From positions 3,596,001-3,660,000 of the forward strand of contig JACKHM010000001.1 of assembly GCA_020638995.1 (NCBI GenBank): a DNA stretch of 64,000 nt, given 5' to 3'. The notes under the pieces were generated by a model, which ran no database searches, was not told the DNA's origin, and worked only from the letters and a program-made list of their open reading frames with translations. The position numbers and the translations under genes were made by a program. Each line of letters begins with the position of its first letter. Position 1 is the stretch's first letter. Below are positions 1 to 8,663 of the stretch, piece after piece. The stretch comes from Planctomycetaceae bacterium (GTDB lineage: Bacteria; Planctomycetota; Planctomycetia; Pirellulales; Pirellulaceae).

Positions 1-401
1 CCTATCGAGATCTCGTCCGGTTGCAGGATGTCGGTCACTCGCTGATCGAAACCTTCGTAACGACCACACAGCAGCAACAATCGCTCTTCGTGCGTTAGTT
101 CTTCTATTACCTTCTGGTTCAATTTCCGCCCCTGAGGCGTCAACATGATGACGCGGCCAGGAGTTTTACCGGATTTCTGTACGTCCTCAACGCTCTCTAC
201 CACCGGCTTGACGCAGAGCACCATACCTGGGCCGCCTCCGTAAGGCCGATCGTCCACCTTCTGATGCTTGTCGGTTGACCAACGTCGCATGTCATGAACA
301 TCGACGCGCACCAAGTCTCGATCAATCGCTTTGTTTAGCAAACTTTGCCCCAAGTATCCGGCAAAGATTTCCGGGAACAAAGTCAGCACGTCGAATTGCA
401 T
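1..401 (-). CDS. trmD: tRNA (guanine-N1-)-methyltransferase, 3' part cut by window edge
   Basis: This SPOUT-class enzyme methylates G37 of tRNAs that read CNN codons, which prevents frameshifting. The window holds the first 133 residues. Visible family signatures are the N-terminal MQFDVLTLFPEIF, the substrate motif DDRPYGGGPGMVL, and the SAM-knot motif LLLCGRYEGFDQRV near the truncated end. The ATG at 401 directly follows the TAG stop of rpsP with no base between them, so translation is probably coupled. Its place after rpsP is the usual bacterial order, except that rimM, normally between them, is absent. The remainder lies beyond position 1. Confidence 0.95.
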   Translation of the reverse strand, partial: MQFDVLTLFPEIFAGYLGQSLLNKAIDRDLVRVDVHDMRRWSTDKHQKVDDRPYGGGPGMVLCVKPVVESVEDVQKSGKTPGRVIMLTPQGRKLNQKVIEELTHEERLLLLCGRYEGFDQRVTDILQPDEISI

Positions 402-833
402 CTATTCAGTCGTTTCCGACGAAGTCTCTTCGGATACCGCTTCGGCTTCCTCTCCACTTGCTTCGGCGGTCGGTTCCGCAACCGGCTCGGCAGCCTTTGG
501 CTTTGGAATCGCGACGGCCGGAGGCGCCGTGGGCTTGTTGGTTTGCAACCGTTCAACTGCGGCACGCTGCTGCTCGAGGTGCGTTCCGTTGCTGCCGTAC
601 TTTTTGATTAACACACCGACTTTGTCGCTGGGCTGTGCACCGACACTTAGCCAATAATCAATCCGCTCGGTATTCAACGTCGCGCGAGCATCTGTTTCCT
701 TTACCATCGGATCGTAGTGACCTAGGTACTCAATCACCTTACCGTCACGTGCGGCACGCTGATCTACCGCGACCACACGGAAGAACGACTGGTGCTTACG
801 ACCCATCTTTTTCATACGTAATCGAACAGCCAT
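402..833 (-). CDS. rpsP: 30S ribosomal protein S16 with acidic C-terminal extension
   Basis: Small-subunit protein needed for 16S rRNA folding in the 30S body. Residues 1-85 carry the classic S16 fold, starting MAVRLRMKKMGRKHQSFFRV and including IEYLGHYDPM and RIDYWLSVGAQPSDKV. At 143 residues it is much longer than the usual 80-90: residues about 100-143 form an Ala/Pro/Glu/Thr-rich tail typical of disordered extensions. A GAGGGAA ribosome binding site sits just upstream of the ATG. It lies between ffh and trmD on the minus strand in a conserved translation operon. Confidence 0.97.
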   Translation of the reverse strand: MAVRLRMKKMGRKHQSFFRVVAVDQRAARDGKVIEYLGHYDPMVKETDARATLNTERIDYWLSVGAQPSDKVGVLIKKYGSNGTHLEQQRAAVERLQTNKPTAPPAVAIPKPKAAEPVAEPTAEASGEEAEAVSEETSSETTE

Positions 834-929
834 GAAATTTCCCTCAATCTTCTAATTACTAGGGCGGGGGTTACCCACCGGCACATGTTCTATCGAGCGT
901 GGGCGCCGCCCACTCTACCGTTGTTTGTA

Positions 930-2441
930 TTAACGCTTACTAGGACTCCCGCCCTCGAATTTGCCATCGGCTCCGCGTCCTTGTCGCTTCGCTCGGCGCA
1001 CCTCGCGTTCACGCTGCTTCTTGAGCTTGGCTTTTTCCTTCGGAGACAATCGCTTGCCCGTATTTCCCTTGGGCTTGGCCATACCGCCACCAGGAGCCAG
1101 CGCACCACTTTGCTGCAACTCGCGTATGGCTTGCATCCGTCCAGCCATCCCCTTACCTGCCATGCTCTTCATGATCGGGGCCATCATGTCGTATTGCTTG
1201 ACAAGTTGATTTACCTCAGTCGCCTGCACGCCCGCGCCAGCCGCAATGCGATTCCGGCGGCTCGGATCGATGACCTTAGGATTCCGCCGCTCGCCCTGAG
1301 TCATCGAGTTGATGATACCGATCAATCGCCGTGAATCCGCCTCTGCATCGACGTCCCCCATCATTTTTGTGAGATCGCCCATGCCTGGCATCAGCGCCAA
1401 CATTTTCTGCATCAACCCCGGTTTGGAGAAGTGTTCTAGCTGAGTCTTAAAATCGTCCAGTGTAAACTCGCCCGCTTTAATCTTCTCTTCGAGTTCCTGC
1501 TGCTGCTTCTCATCGACGACTTGGCGAACCTGATCCACCAACCCGACGATATCACCGAGGCCAAGAATTCGGCTAGCCATGCCTTCCGGACGGAAGGGCT
1601 CCAACGCGTCGAGATGCTCGCCCGTTCCGATGAACTTAATTGGAACACCCGTGACATGCTTGACAGACATCAGCGCCCCACCTCGGGTATCGCCGTCAAG
1701 CTTCGTCATGATTACGCCGTCTAACTCCAAAGCGTCATTAAACGCATTGGCGCTGTTCACCGCATCCTGTCCCGTCATTCCGTCAACAACGAAGTACACC
1801 TGATCGGGGCCGACGCGCGAGTCAATTCGCTTCAGCTGCTCCATCAACTCTTCGTCGATGGCCAAGCGTCCCGCTGTGTCGAGGATAACGACCTGGGCGC
1901 CTTCTTGCTTCGCCTTCTTTACGGCGTCCTGACAAACCTTAACTGGGTCTTGAGAAGCCTTGTCCGAGTAGACGGGGACCCCCAATTGCTCGCCAATGAC
2001 ATGCAATTGATCAATAGCTGCCGGACGCTGGAGGTCTGCCGCGACGAGCATCGGCTTGACCTTGTTGCTCAGCAGCATCTGCGAGAGCTTGCCGCAAGTC
2101 GTCGTTTTACCTGAGCCCTGGAGTCCGCAGAGCATGATGACGGTCAATTCGCCGCGCAGATGCAGCGAAGGATCGACCGGCCCCAAGATATTGATCAGTT
2201 CGTCGCGAACGATGCCAACGACTTCTTGGCTCGGGTCCAGCGAAAGCAGAACCCGCCGTCCGAGAGCCTGCTCGGACACCGCAGCCATGAAGTGCTTGAC
2301 GACGTCGTAGCTGACATCCGCCTCAAGCAGCGACTGCTCGACAATCGCCAAACCATCGCGCATATTCGCTTCGGTCAACTTGCCCTTGCCACGCAAGGAC
2401 TTTAGCGCAGAGCGCATACCGTCTTGAAGCGATTCGAACAT
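930..2441 (-). CDS. ffh: Signal recognition particle GTPase Ffh
   Basis: Binds signal sequences and 4.5S RNA and delivers ribosomes to FtsY at the membrane. The N domain (about 1-90) is followed by the G domain with P-loop GLQGSGKTTTCGKL, DTAGRLAIDEELM (G3) and TKLDGDTRGG (G4). The Met-rich M domain (about 300-440) contains GLMQKMLALMPGMGDL and the RNA-binding SRRNRIAAGAG. Residues 450-503 form a very basic Lys/Arg-rich tail. At 503 residues it is slightly longer than the E. coli protein. It heads the ffh-rpsP-trmD minus-strand cluster, with 96 bp between it and rpsP. Confidence 0.97.
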   Translation of the reverse strand: MFESLQDGMRSALKSLRGKGKLTEANMRDGLAIVEQSLLEADVSYDVVKHFMAAVSEQALGRRVLLSLDPSQEVVGIVRDELINILGPVDPSLHLRGELTVIMLCGLQGSGKTTTCGKLSQMLLSNKVKPMLVAADLQRPAAIDQLHVIGEQLGVPVYSDKASQDPVKVCQDAVKKAKQEGAQVVILDTAGRLAIDEELMEQLKRIDSRVGPDQVYFVVDGMTGQDAVNSANAFNDALELDGVIMTKLDGDTRGGALMSVKHVTGVPIKFIGTGEHLDALEPFRPEGMASRILGLGDIVGLVDQVRQVVDEKQQQELEEKIKAGEFTLDDFKTQLEHFSKPGLMQKMLALMPGMGDLTKMMGDVDAEADSRRLIGIINSMTQGERRNPKVIDPSRRNRIAAGAGVQATEVNQLVKQYDMMAPIMKSMAGKGMAGRMQAIRELQQSGALAPGGGMAKPKGNTGKRLSPKEKAKLKKQREREVRRAKRQGRGADGKFEGGSPSKR

Positions 2442-2591
2442 CAGGCCGCTTTAACTGTTTAGTACAAACGATTTACGCACTCTGATCCGAGCAATGCTCC
2501 GAGCAGAGAAAACGCATAGTCTAGCTGCCTGAAGGCGAGTGTGTAAATGCCCGCTGGTCAAGAACTTTACGTGTTTTCAGCGTGGGTAGAC

Positions 2592-4316
2592 TCAATGGCT
2601 TGGCGGCGCGGTCAAGCCCCCAATTTCTAGCCTCCCTACGCTCCCTGTGGCTAGATCAATGGTGCGAATCAAATGGTTGTTGGTGTCGGCGACGTAGAGC
2701 GTACCGTTGGCGTAGGCGATACCGGCGGGTTCGTCAAATTGGGCTGGCTCGTCGGCTAGACCGGGCCCCCCCGTGCCGGCGACCGTCTTCGTGGCGCCAG
2801 TTTTCGCGTCGACAACCTTCACTTTATTGTTGTAGGTGTCGGCGACGTAGATCTTGCCGTCGTGATAGACGACACCAAGACAGTGTTGGAGTCGTACCTC
2901 GTCCCGAGCTCCGTCGACGTCTCCAAACTCAAACAGCCGGCCATGAGGCAAGTCCGCGGTTCCGACCACGGTGCGAACTTGCTGCTTCGGATCAATGGGA
3001 ACCGCACGGATGGAACTTCCCTCGCTATCTGCGACGAACAACCATTTGCCATCCGATGCGAGACCGCTGGGTTGGGCGAAGGACGAATATCCCTGCTGGT
3101 AAGGGACCGGTGGTAGAAGCGGCCCGTCGACGATGTCTTCTCGACCGTTGCCGGCGTACGGCCCAATTTCTGACTCGTCCAGTGGCATCTTCCAAATTTG
3201 GTGCGGACCGGCCATGGCGATATAGAGGGCGTCCTCGTGAGCCCACAGTGCCCAAGGACTGTTGATGGCAGTACTCAACGGCTTGTCAACGAACCGCTGC
3301 GGTAACTCGCCGGTCAGATCCACGCCCTCCATTCCCGGCCATGCACCGCGACGCTGCACTCCCGTACCCGCGATCGTACTGACGACCTTTGCCTGGAGGT
3401 CAACTTTCCTAAGCAAGTGGTTCTCCGTGTCGGAGACGTAAAGCGTGTCGCCCTTGATCGCCATACCTTGCGGGTGATCAAACGAAGCTTTGTCATAGCT
3501 GCCGTCTGCGCGACCGATTGCTCCTGACCCGATCGTATCGATCAGCTTGCCACCGAGCGATGTAATCACGATGCGGTTGTGATTACTATCGGCGATGAAG
3601 AGACGGTTACTCGACTCGTCGGCCAACACCTTGCCCGGGAAACGGAGCGGTGTCGGATCCTGCTGGTCTGCCAACAAGTCAAACTTCATCGGAGTGCGGT
3701 CGAGTGTGCCTTGCTGTGCATAATACGGAATGCCCGCCTTGAGCACTGCATCGAGCGTCTCGAACTCAACCTCGCCACCTGCCCCCCACACAGCATTGCC
3801 TTCCGGATCTATCATCAGCACGGTGGGCCAGCTGCGCACACCAAACATGTCCCAAACACGATGTTCCGAGTCGTTGATGACTGGGTGGGCAATCTCGTAA
3901 CGAAGAATTGCTTCCTCGATATTCTTGGTCTTCTTCTCGGCCTCGAACTTGGCCGAATGCACACCGATCACTACCAACTCATTGGGGTACGCCCTCTCGA
4001 GCTTCTTGAGCTCCGGGAGAATATGAATACAGTTGATGCAGCAATACGTCCAGAAATCAAGCACCACGAACTTGCCCTTCAAGTCCTGCTTGGTCAGCGG
4101 CTTGCTAGTGTTCAGCCACTGCATCCCCGCCGGGAAATCCGGAACCGGAATGCGCCGCGCGAAAGGGTTCTGGACTGCATCTTGATCGGCTTCGAGAGCG
4201 GCTGGCAGATCTTGTGCGTTCACGCCGCCAGCGAACGACAACTGACTCGCAGTAAACAAAGCAAGGAGTAGGACAACACGTGGGACAAGCGATTCGTGGC
4301 GGCATCTGTGTTTCAC
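2592..4316 (-). CDS. Exported NHLRC2-like protein: thioredoxin-like domain plus NHL beta-propeller
   Basis: A 574-residue protein with a signal peptide (PRVVLLLALFTASQLSFA) and a TlpA/thioredoxin-like domain at about residues 45-190. The active-site stretch WTYCCINCIHILPEL carries the CCINC motif known from NHLRC2 proteins. About six NHL-type blades follow, with repeats such as LFIADSNHNRI, LYVSDTENHLLRKV and IYVADTYNNKV. The start is the GTG at 4316, which has a strong GAGGAA site six bases upstream. The open frame continues to 4820, but that extension reads antisense through the IS end and is not credible. The role is probably extracytoplasmic redox or protein interaction; the substrate is unknown. 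Confidence 0.85.
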   Translation of the reverse strand: MKHRCRHESLVPRVVLLLALFTASQLSFAGGVNAQDLPAALEADQDAVQNPFARRIPVPDFPAGMQWLNTSKPLTKQDLKGKFVVLDFWTYCCINCIHILPELKKLERAYPNELVVIGVHSAKFEAEKKTKNIEEAILRYEIAHPVINDSEHRVWDMFGVRSWPTVLMIDPEGNAVWGAGGEVEFETLDAVLKAGIPYYAQQGTLDRTPMKFDLLADQQDPTPLRFPGKVLADESSNRLFIADSNHNRIVITSLGGKLIDTIGSGAIGRADGSYDKASFDHPQGMAIKGDTLYVSDTENHLLRKVDLQAKVVSTIAGTGVQRRGAWPGMEGVDLTGELPQRFVDKPLSTAINSPWALWAHEDALYIAMAGPHQIWKMPLDESEIGPYAGNGREDIVDGPLLPPVPYQQGYSSFAQPSGLASDGKWLFVADSEGSSIRAVPIDPKQQVRTVVGTADLPHGRLFEFGDVDGARDEVRLQHCLGVVYHDGKIYVADTYNNKVKVVDAKTGATKTVAGTGGPGLADEPAQFDEPAGIAYANGTLYVADTNNHLIRTIDLATGSVGRLEIGGLTAPPSH

Positions 4317-4409
4317 GATCAATTCCTCGGAAAGTTTCTGGCGGTGTGAGAGTCCTGGGGTCGCAACCATGTTACTCGACAGCCGGTCCGGGGTGAATGT
4401 TATCGCTGA

Positions 4410-4508
4410 CTTGGTGGTGGTACACTTTGCCTTGTGTAGGGTGCATAAAATGCACCAGCGGCGACATAGATGGCGTGTTTCACACGCCCTACGGCCAAAG
4501 TGTACCAC
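4410..4508. repeat. Cloverleaf-forming palindromic element (MITE-like)
   Basis: About 99 bp with nested inverted repeats. The outer arms are GTGGTACACTTTG (4417-4429) and CAAAGTGTACCAC (4496-4508). The first inner hairpin is GGTGCAT-AAA-ATGCACC (4440-4456) and the second is GGCGTGT-TTC-ACACGCC (4472-4488), bracketed by GTAG/CTAC. The 9-bp direct repeat TATCGCTGA flanks the element at 4401-4409 and 4509-4517, as a target-site duplication would. It carries no coding sequence and sits in the promoter region of the NHL protein gene. Confidence 0.6.
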
Positions 4509-4621
4509 TATCGCTGATTCTGCTGGACGTACCCCTCTCAGCAACGTACCATCTGCAGCGTCACAATGCTTGTAGTGTCGCAGCGTTTTCAGCGGAGGGT
4601 TTAAGTTCGACTTTCGCACTT

Positions 4622-5923
4622 TTAAGCAGCGAGTTGGATGAGGCGCTCCAAGGGTTGCAGTATTTTTCGCACAGCCGGGGGTATTCCCGGTGTTGATAAG
4701 TGATTTTTCTGGAATTCGTGGAGGCTGTCGACTCGCAAGGCGGCGAGCATGTCGGCGAAGGAAACGCGAGACTTGCCACGATAGTTTCTCAGCGGCGTGG
4801 CCGGTTCCGGGCGAACGCACTCATGCCATAGTGTGATCAGACTATACATCAGAAAGCCTGTTGGTGCCGTTCGTCGGACAGCCTCGCGAGTTCGGTTCTC
4901 CGGCTCGTCGATGCCGAGGTGTTGTTTGCATTCGTGGAAAGTGACTTCAATCGACCACCGCCGAGAGAACCATTGCAATATCTGTTCAGCTTCAACGTCG
5001 GTTCGCGTACTGTAAAACACTTCGCGACCACGTCCGCCGCGAAGGTGCTCGACGGCAACGGCCTTCACCGGTCGATCGGGAGGACGATAGAAGCGTCCTT
5101 CCATTGCGTCCAACCGCACGCGATAGGAGCGACCTTGATAAAGGGAGAGCAGCAGACGCCGCAGCCCTTTTGCGTTCAACATTTCGTTCGGCGATGGCAG
5201 ACGCTCGCCCCGTACTCGTGGACGGTCTCGTCCCTGGTACTCCGGTGCCCGAGCGTACAACCGGGCCTTGATGTCGGCACGCCCGGTCACGTCGATGCGA
5301 CTCGGTATACGAGCCAGAACTGCGGGTGCCGTGAAAGCCGAATCCCCCAGGAAATGCAAGTTCTGATCATCGGTATGCTTCTCGATACATTCCAGCATTT
5401 CGATCATCAAATCGGTCTTCGAGCGATATTTGCGATTCCATTGGGATGCCGTTTTCTTGTTCAAGTACAGCCTCATCAGGATCGGCAATGCGAAGTAACG
5501 CCCAGGCGTTCGTGGACTCTCGATGACGATGCTCAAGACCACCCAACAGTGGCCCCAACGCGTGACTGTGTGGCTGCGACTGCTGAGACACGGATCGCGG
5601 TGCATGCCGACACCAAAGATCTTCAGGCCGCACCGAGAAAGCAGCGTGTCATCGCCTGCCAAGAAAGCGGTCTCTTGGGGCGCCAACCGCAACGTCAGAT
5701 CGAAAATGGCCAAGCCAACCCGATCGATCGACCACTTGCCCGCTGCGAAGACACGATGAAACGCTGCATGATGCCGCGTCGTTCCCGAACAACGAACGAT
5801 TCCCAACACCGTCCGCCGCGGTGCGAAGACCCAACCGATGATCAGTTCTCGAAAGGTTGCGGCAGTGGGTTCAGTCATCGCCAAGGCGAACACTTGCAAC
5901 AAACAATGGAATAGAGTTAACAA
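4622..5923 (-). CDS. Transposase of IS copy 1
   Basis: A DDE-type cut-and-paste transposase of the IS701/IS4-like superfamily, 433 residues if the TTG at 5923 is used. The first Asp lies in FLAGDDTLLSRCG, the second in LHFLGDSAFTAP, and the Glu in RRWSIEVTFHECKQHLG. The N-terminal block MTEPTAATFRELIIGWVF is followed by APRRTVLGIVR. An ATG at 5878 would give 418 residues but would cut into what looks like conserved N-terminal sequence (LFHCLLQVFALA). This copy differs from copies 2 and 3 at around ten residues and appears intact. Confidence 0.85.
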   Translation of the reverse strand: MLTLFHCLLQVFALAMTEPTAATFRELIIGWVFAPRRTVLGIVRCSGTTRHHAAFHRVFAAGKWSIDRVGLAIFDLTLRLAPQETAFLAGDDTLLSRCGLKIFGVGMHRDPCLSSRSHTVTRWGHCWVVLSIVIESPRTPGRYFALPILMRLYLNKKTASQWNRKYRSKTDLMIEMLECIEKHTDDQNLHFLGDSAFTAPAVLARIPSRIDVTGRADIKARLYARAPEYQGRDRPRVRGERLPSPNEMLNAKGLRRLLLSLYQGRSYRVRLDAMEGRFYRPPDRPVKAVAVEHLRGGRGREVFYSTRTDVEAEQILQWFSRRWSIEVTFHECKQHLGIDEPENRTREAVRRTAPTGFLMYSLITLWHECVRPEPATPLRNYRGKSRVSFADMLAALRVDSLHEFQKNHLSTPGIPPAVRKILQPLERLIQLAA

Positions 5924-5943
5924 GTTCCATGGGAGTCACCTCC
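5871..5943 (-). promoter_or_regulatory. Perfect Shine-Dalgarno and out-of-frame 19-codon leader ORF before the transposase
   Basis: GGAGGTGA (5936-5943) is the strongest ribosome binding site in the element. It precedes an ATG at 5930 that opens a 19-codon frame beginning MELVNSIPLF. That frame is +1 relative to the transposase and ends at a TGA (5871-5873) just past the in-frame transposase ATG at 5878, giving the overlap ATGACTGA. The same arrangement is preserved in the other two IS copies. It could act by translational coupling, or the transposase could be made by a +1 shift after two codons. Confidence 0.5.
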
Positions 5944-6158
5944 GTGAAGGAATGAAGTGGTACAACCTCATCCTACCGAAGGCCGGATCCCATTTTTCCT
6001 GCCAGCAATGCTTAAAAGTGCGAGAGTCGAACTAAGATCCGTAAATAATGTTCCTATGGCATCTGGCACCGCCGTCCGTCATAATGGTGGCCAGCCCACC
6101 TGCCCCTGGAGCCGTTTGGCTCTGCCCGCCCCTTGATGCCTACCTGGAGGGAACACGA

Positions 6159-8648
6159 GTGTTGCGGCCAAAGACGCTGTTGCCAGTCAAACAATGTTGG
6201 CAAGCTACGCTGATCATCGGTGCTACCTGGCTATGTGCACAGGCTCGTGCCGACGGAATCCATATCGAACCAGCCGAGGTATCACTCGTCGGCAATTATT
6301 CGCGTCTTCAAATCGGCATCCGAGATGCGGCGACAGACTCGGATGACGCAGATCGATCAAACGACCTGACGGCGGAAGCCAAGTACGAATCGTCGGACCC
6401 AGCTGTTTTTTCCGTAGACGCTTCAGGGATGCTGGTTGCAGTCAACAACGGCTCCGCCAAGTTGCGAGTAACCGTCGGCGGCCAATCACGCGAAGTACCG
6501 GTTGCGGTTTCCGCGGTGGTCGACGAGCCGTCAATCGACTTTGATCGACAGGTTGCTCCGATACTCAGTAAGCTCGGCTGCAACATGGGCGCCTGTCATG
6601 CCAGCCAGCATGGCAAAGGCGGCTTCAAGTTGTCCGTGTTCGGATTCGAGCCCGAAAACGACTATGCCGCGATTGTTCGCGATCGGTTGGGCCGTCGCGT
6701 CGAACTGCTAGATCCCGAGCAAAGTCTGTTTCTCCAGAAGCCCACGATGCAAGTGGCTCATGGAGGCGGCTTGCGTTTGAAACCCGATTCGATTGATTAT
6801 CAAATCCTGAAGGCGTGGCTAGCTGCACAAGCCCCCAGCCCGAAGAGCGATGCTCCGAAGGTAACCAAACTGACGGTGACCCCGGCACAGCGCATCGGCA
6901 ATAAAGGCCTCACGCAGCAACTGCGAGTGGAGGCAACTTACAGCGACGACAGCAAACACGATGTCACGGCATGGGCCTTGTTCGACTCGATGGACGAAGG
7001 GGTGCTTGCAGTCACCGAACGAGGGAATGTCCGCGCTGTCGGGCAGGGCCAGGCGTCGATCATGGTTCGCTTCGAGTCACAGGCGGAGATCGTCAACTTT
7101 GTAATACCGTACAAAGACACCGTCGAGTTGACCGGCTGGAAGAGTAACAACTTCGTCGACGAGATGGCTGCCAAGAAGTTCCGCGAGCTGGGCATCGAGC
7201 CGTCACCGTTATGCGACGACTCGACATTTGTACGCCGTGTTTATCTGGACATCATCGGCACCTTGCCGACGGTCGCCGAAGTTACGAACTTCCTTGAGTC
7301 GCAAGATCCCGACAAACGCAATCAGCTGATCGATCGCCTGCTGGGTCTGACAGGCGATCCGAACTTGGATATTTACAACGAACAGTATTCCGCTTATTGG
7401 ACGCTGAAGTGGTCGGACTTGATCCGCAACACCAGCAATAAGCTTGGCGATCAGGGCATGTGGGCGCTACACAATTGGATTCGCGATTCTTTCCGTGAAA
7501 ACAAGCCGATCGACCGGTTCGTTCGCGAGTTGGTCACCGGTACAGGATCGATTTACTCAAATGGGCCTGCGAACTATTTTCGCATCAACTCCAGTTCGAC
7601 CGACTTGACCGAGTCGACGTCGCAACTGTTTCTCGGCATCCGACTCGAGTGTGCTAAGTGTCACCACCATCCGTTCGAGAATATTAGCCAGAGTGACTAC
7701 TACGGATTTGCCGCCTTCTTCGCTCGTGTCGGCACAAAGAACAGCGAAGAATTTGGGTTATTTGGACGGGAACAAGTGGTTGTCGTCCGCGAGTCGGGCG
7801 AAGTGCGGCATCCCAAAACAGGCAAGAACCTGACACCCACACCTTTGGGCGCGGAACCGGTCGATCATCCGCTGGATCGGCGGATCGCTTTGGCTGACTG
7901 GTTGACGTCGCCGAATAACGAGTACTTTGCTCGCTCAGTCGTCAACCGATACATGTATTACCTGCTGGGACGCGGTCTGGTCGATCCAGTGGACGATCTC
8001 CGTTCGACGAATCCGCCGACGAATGAGGCGTTGATGAGCGCCTTGGCATCGCAGTTGGCCGAAAATGATTTTGATCTCAAGCAGCTGATTCGCTCGATCG
8101 TATCATCACGTTTGTACCAGCTTGACTCGGTGCCCTCTGCCGAGAACGCCGCCGATAATCGCTTCTACAGCCACTTTAAGGTAAAACGGCTTCCAGCCGA
8201 AGCCTTGCTTGATGCGATCGATCAAGTCACGGCGGTACAGACGAAGTTCAAGAGCCTACCGCTGGGGACGCGAGCCATTGAATTGCCCGATGCGGAGTAT
8301 CCAAACTATTTTTTGAATACGTTTGCGAAACCCCGTCGAGCAAGCGTCTGCGAGTGTGAGCGATCGCCGGACGAAAGTTTGTCGCAAGCATTGCACACGC
8401 TCAACGGTGATACGCTGGCCGGTAAGATCGCCGACAAGAATGGTCGCTTGCTGACGCTAATCAACAACAAAGCCGAACACGAGGCGATCGTCAAACAGTT
8501 GTACGCGGCAACCTTGTCGCGATTTCCGACAGAACAGGAACTAGCCGCCTCGCGCGAGTACCTGGCCGACTACGCATCACCACAAGAGTGCTACGAAGAT
8601 CTTTTGTGGGCGCTGATGAATTCCAAACAATTTCTCTTTGTGCAGTAA
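6159..8648 (+). CDS. Exported DUF1549/DUF1553 protein with Ig-like domains and a cytochrome-like motif
   Basis: About 829 residues from the GTG at 6159, which has GGAGGG eight bases upstream and opens directly onto a signal peptide (ATLIIGATWLCAQARADG). Two bacterial Ig-like (BIG2-type) domains surround a planctomycete cytochrome-like segment with CNMGACH. The DUF1549 region (about 330-540) contains RRVYLDIIGTLPTVAEV and CAKCHHHPFENI. The DUF1553 region (about 590-800) contains LADWLTSPNNEYFARSVVNR. The family is greatly expanded in Planctomycetes and its biochemical role is not established. It is the first gene of a four-gene operon. Confidence 0.85.
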   Translation: MLRPKTLLPVKQCWQATLIIGATWLCAQARADGIHIEPAEVSLVGNYSRLQIGIRDAATDSDDADRSNDLTAEAKYESSDPAVFSVDASGMLVAVNNGSAKLRVTVGGQSREVPVAVSAVVDEPSIDFDRQVAPILSKLGCNMGACHASQHGKGGFKLSVFGFEPENDYAAIVRDRLGRRVELLDPEQSLFLQKPTMQVAHGGGLRLKPDSIDYQILKAWLAAQAPSPKSDAPKVTKLTVTPAQRIGNKGLTQQLRVEATYSDDSKHDVTAWALFDSMDEGVLAVTERGNVRAVGQGQASIMVRFESQAEIVNFVIPYKDTVELTGWKSNNFVDEMAAKKFRELGIEPSPLCDDSTFVRRVYLDIIGTLPTVAEVTNFLESQDPDKRNQLIDRLLGLTGDPNLDIYNEQYSAYWTLKWSDLIRNTSNKLGDQGMWALHNWIRDSFRENKPIDRFVRELVTGTGSIYSNGPANYFRINSSSTDLTESTSQLFLGIRLECAKCHHHPFENISQSDYYGFAAFFARVGTKNSEEFGLFGREQVVVVRESGEVRHPKTGKNLTPTPLGAEPVDHPLDRRIALADWLTSPNNEYFARSVVNRYMYYLLGRGLVDPVDDLRSTNPPTNEALMSALASQLAENDFDLKQLIRSIVSSRLYQLDSVPSAENAADNRFYSHFKVKRLPAEALLDAIDQVTAVQTKFKSLPLGTRAIELPDAEYPNYFLNTFAKPRRASVCECERSPDESLSQALHTLNGDTLAGKIADKNGRLLTLINNKAEHEAIVKQLYAATLSRFPTEQELAASREYLADYASPQECYEDLLWALMNSKQFLFVQ

Positions 8649-8663
8649 TTTTGTGCAGCCGCT

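Larger units (their letters stand above)
4604..6033 (-). mobile_element. IS copy 1 (IS701/IS4-like, DDE transposase)
   Basis: One of three near-identical copies in the window, all in the same orientation. The terminal inverted repeats are AGTTCGACTTTCGCACTTTT at the left and, read inward from the right, AGTTCGACTCTCGCACTTTT, continuing into AAGC on both sides. TTCGAC-to-GTCGAA spans 1426 bp. The bases outside do not form an evident target-site duplication; CTAA spans or abuts the right tip, as in the other two copies. It lies between the NHL protein gene and the exported four-gene operon. Confidence 0.85.

Noticed and set aside
4317..4820. Upstream extension of the NHL protein frame
   Set aside because: It reads across the IS end and the palindromic element; the GTG at 4316 has a strong ribosome site and a signal peptide directly after it.
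4919..5914. 331-residue plus-strand frame opposite the transposase, repeated in the other IS copies
   Set aside because: It is an antisense shadow of a conserved GC-rich gene with no ribosome site or homology.
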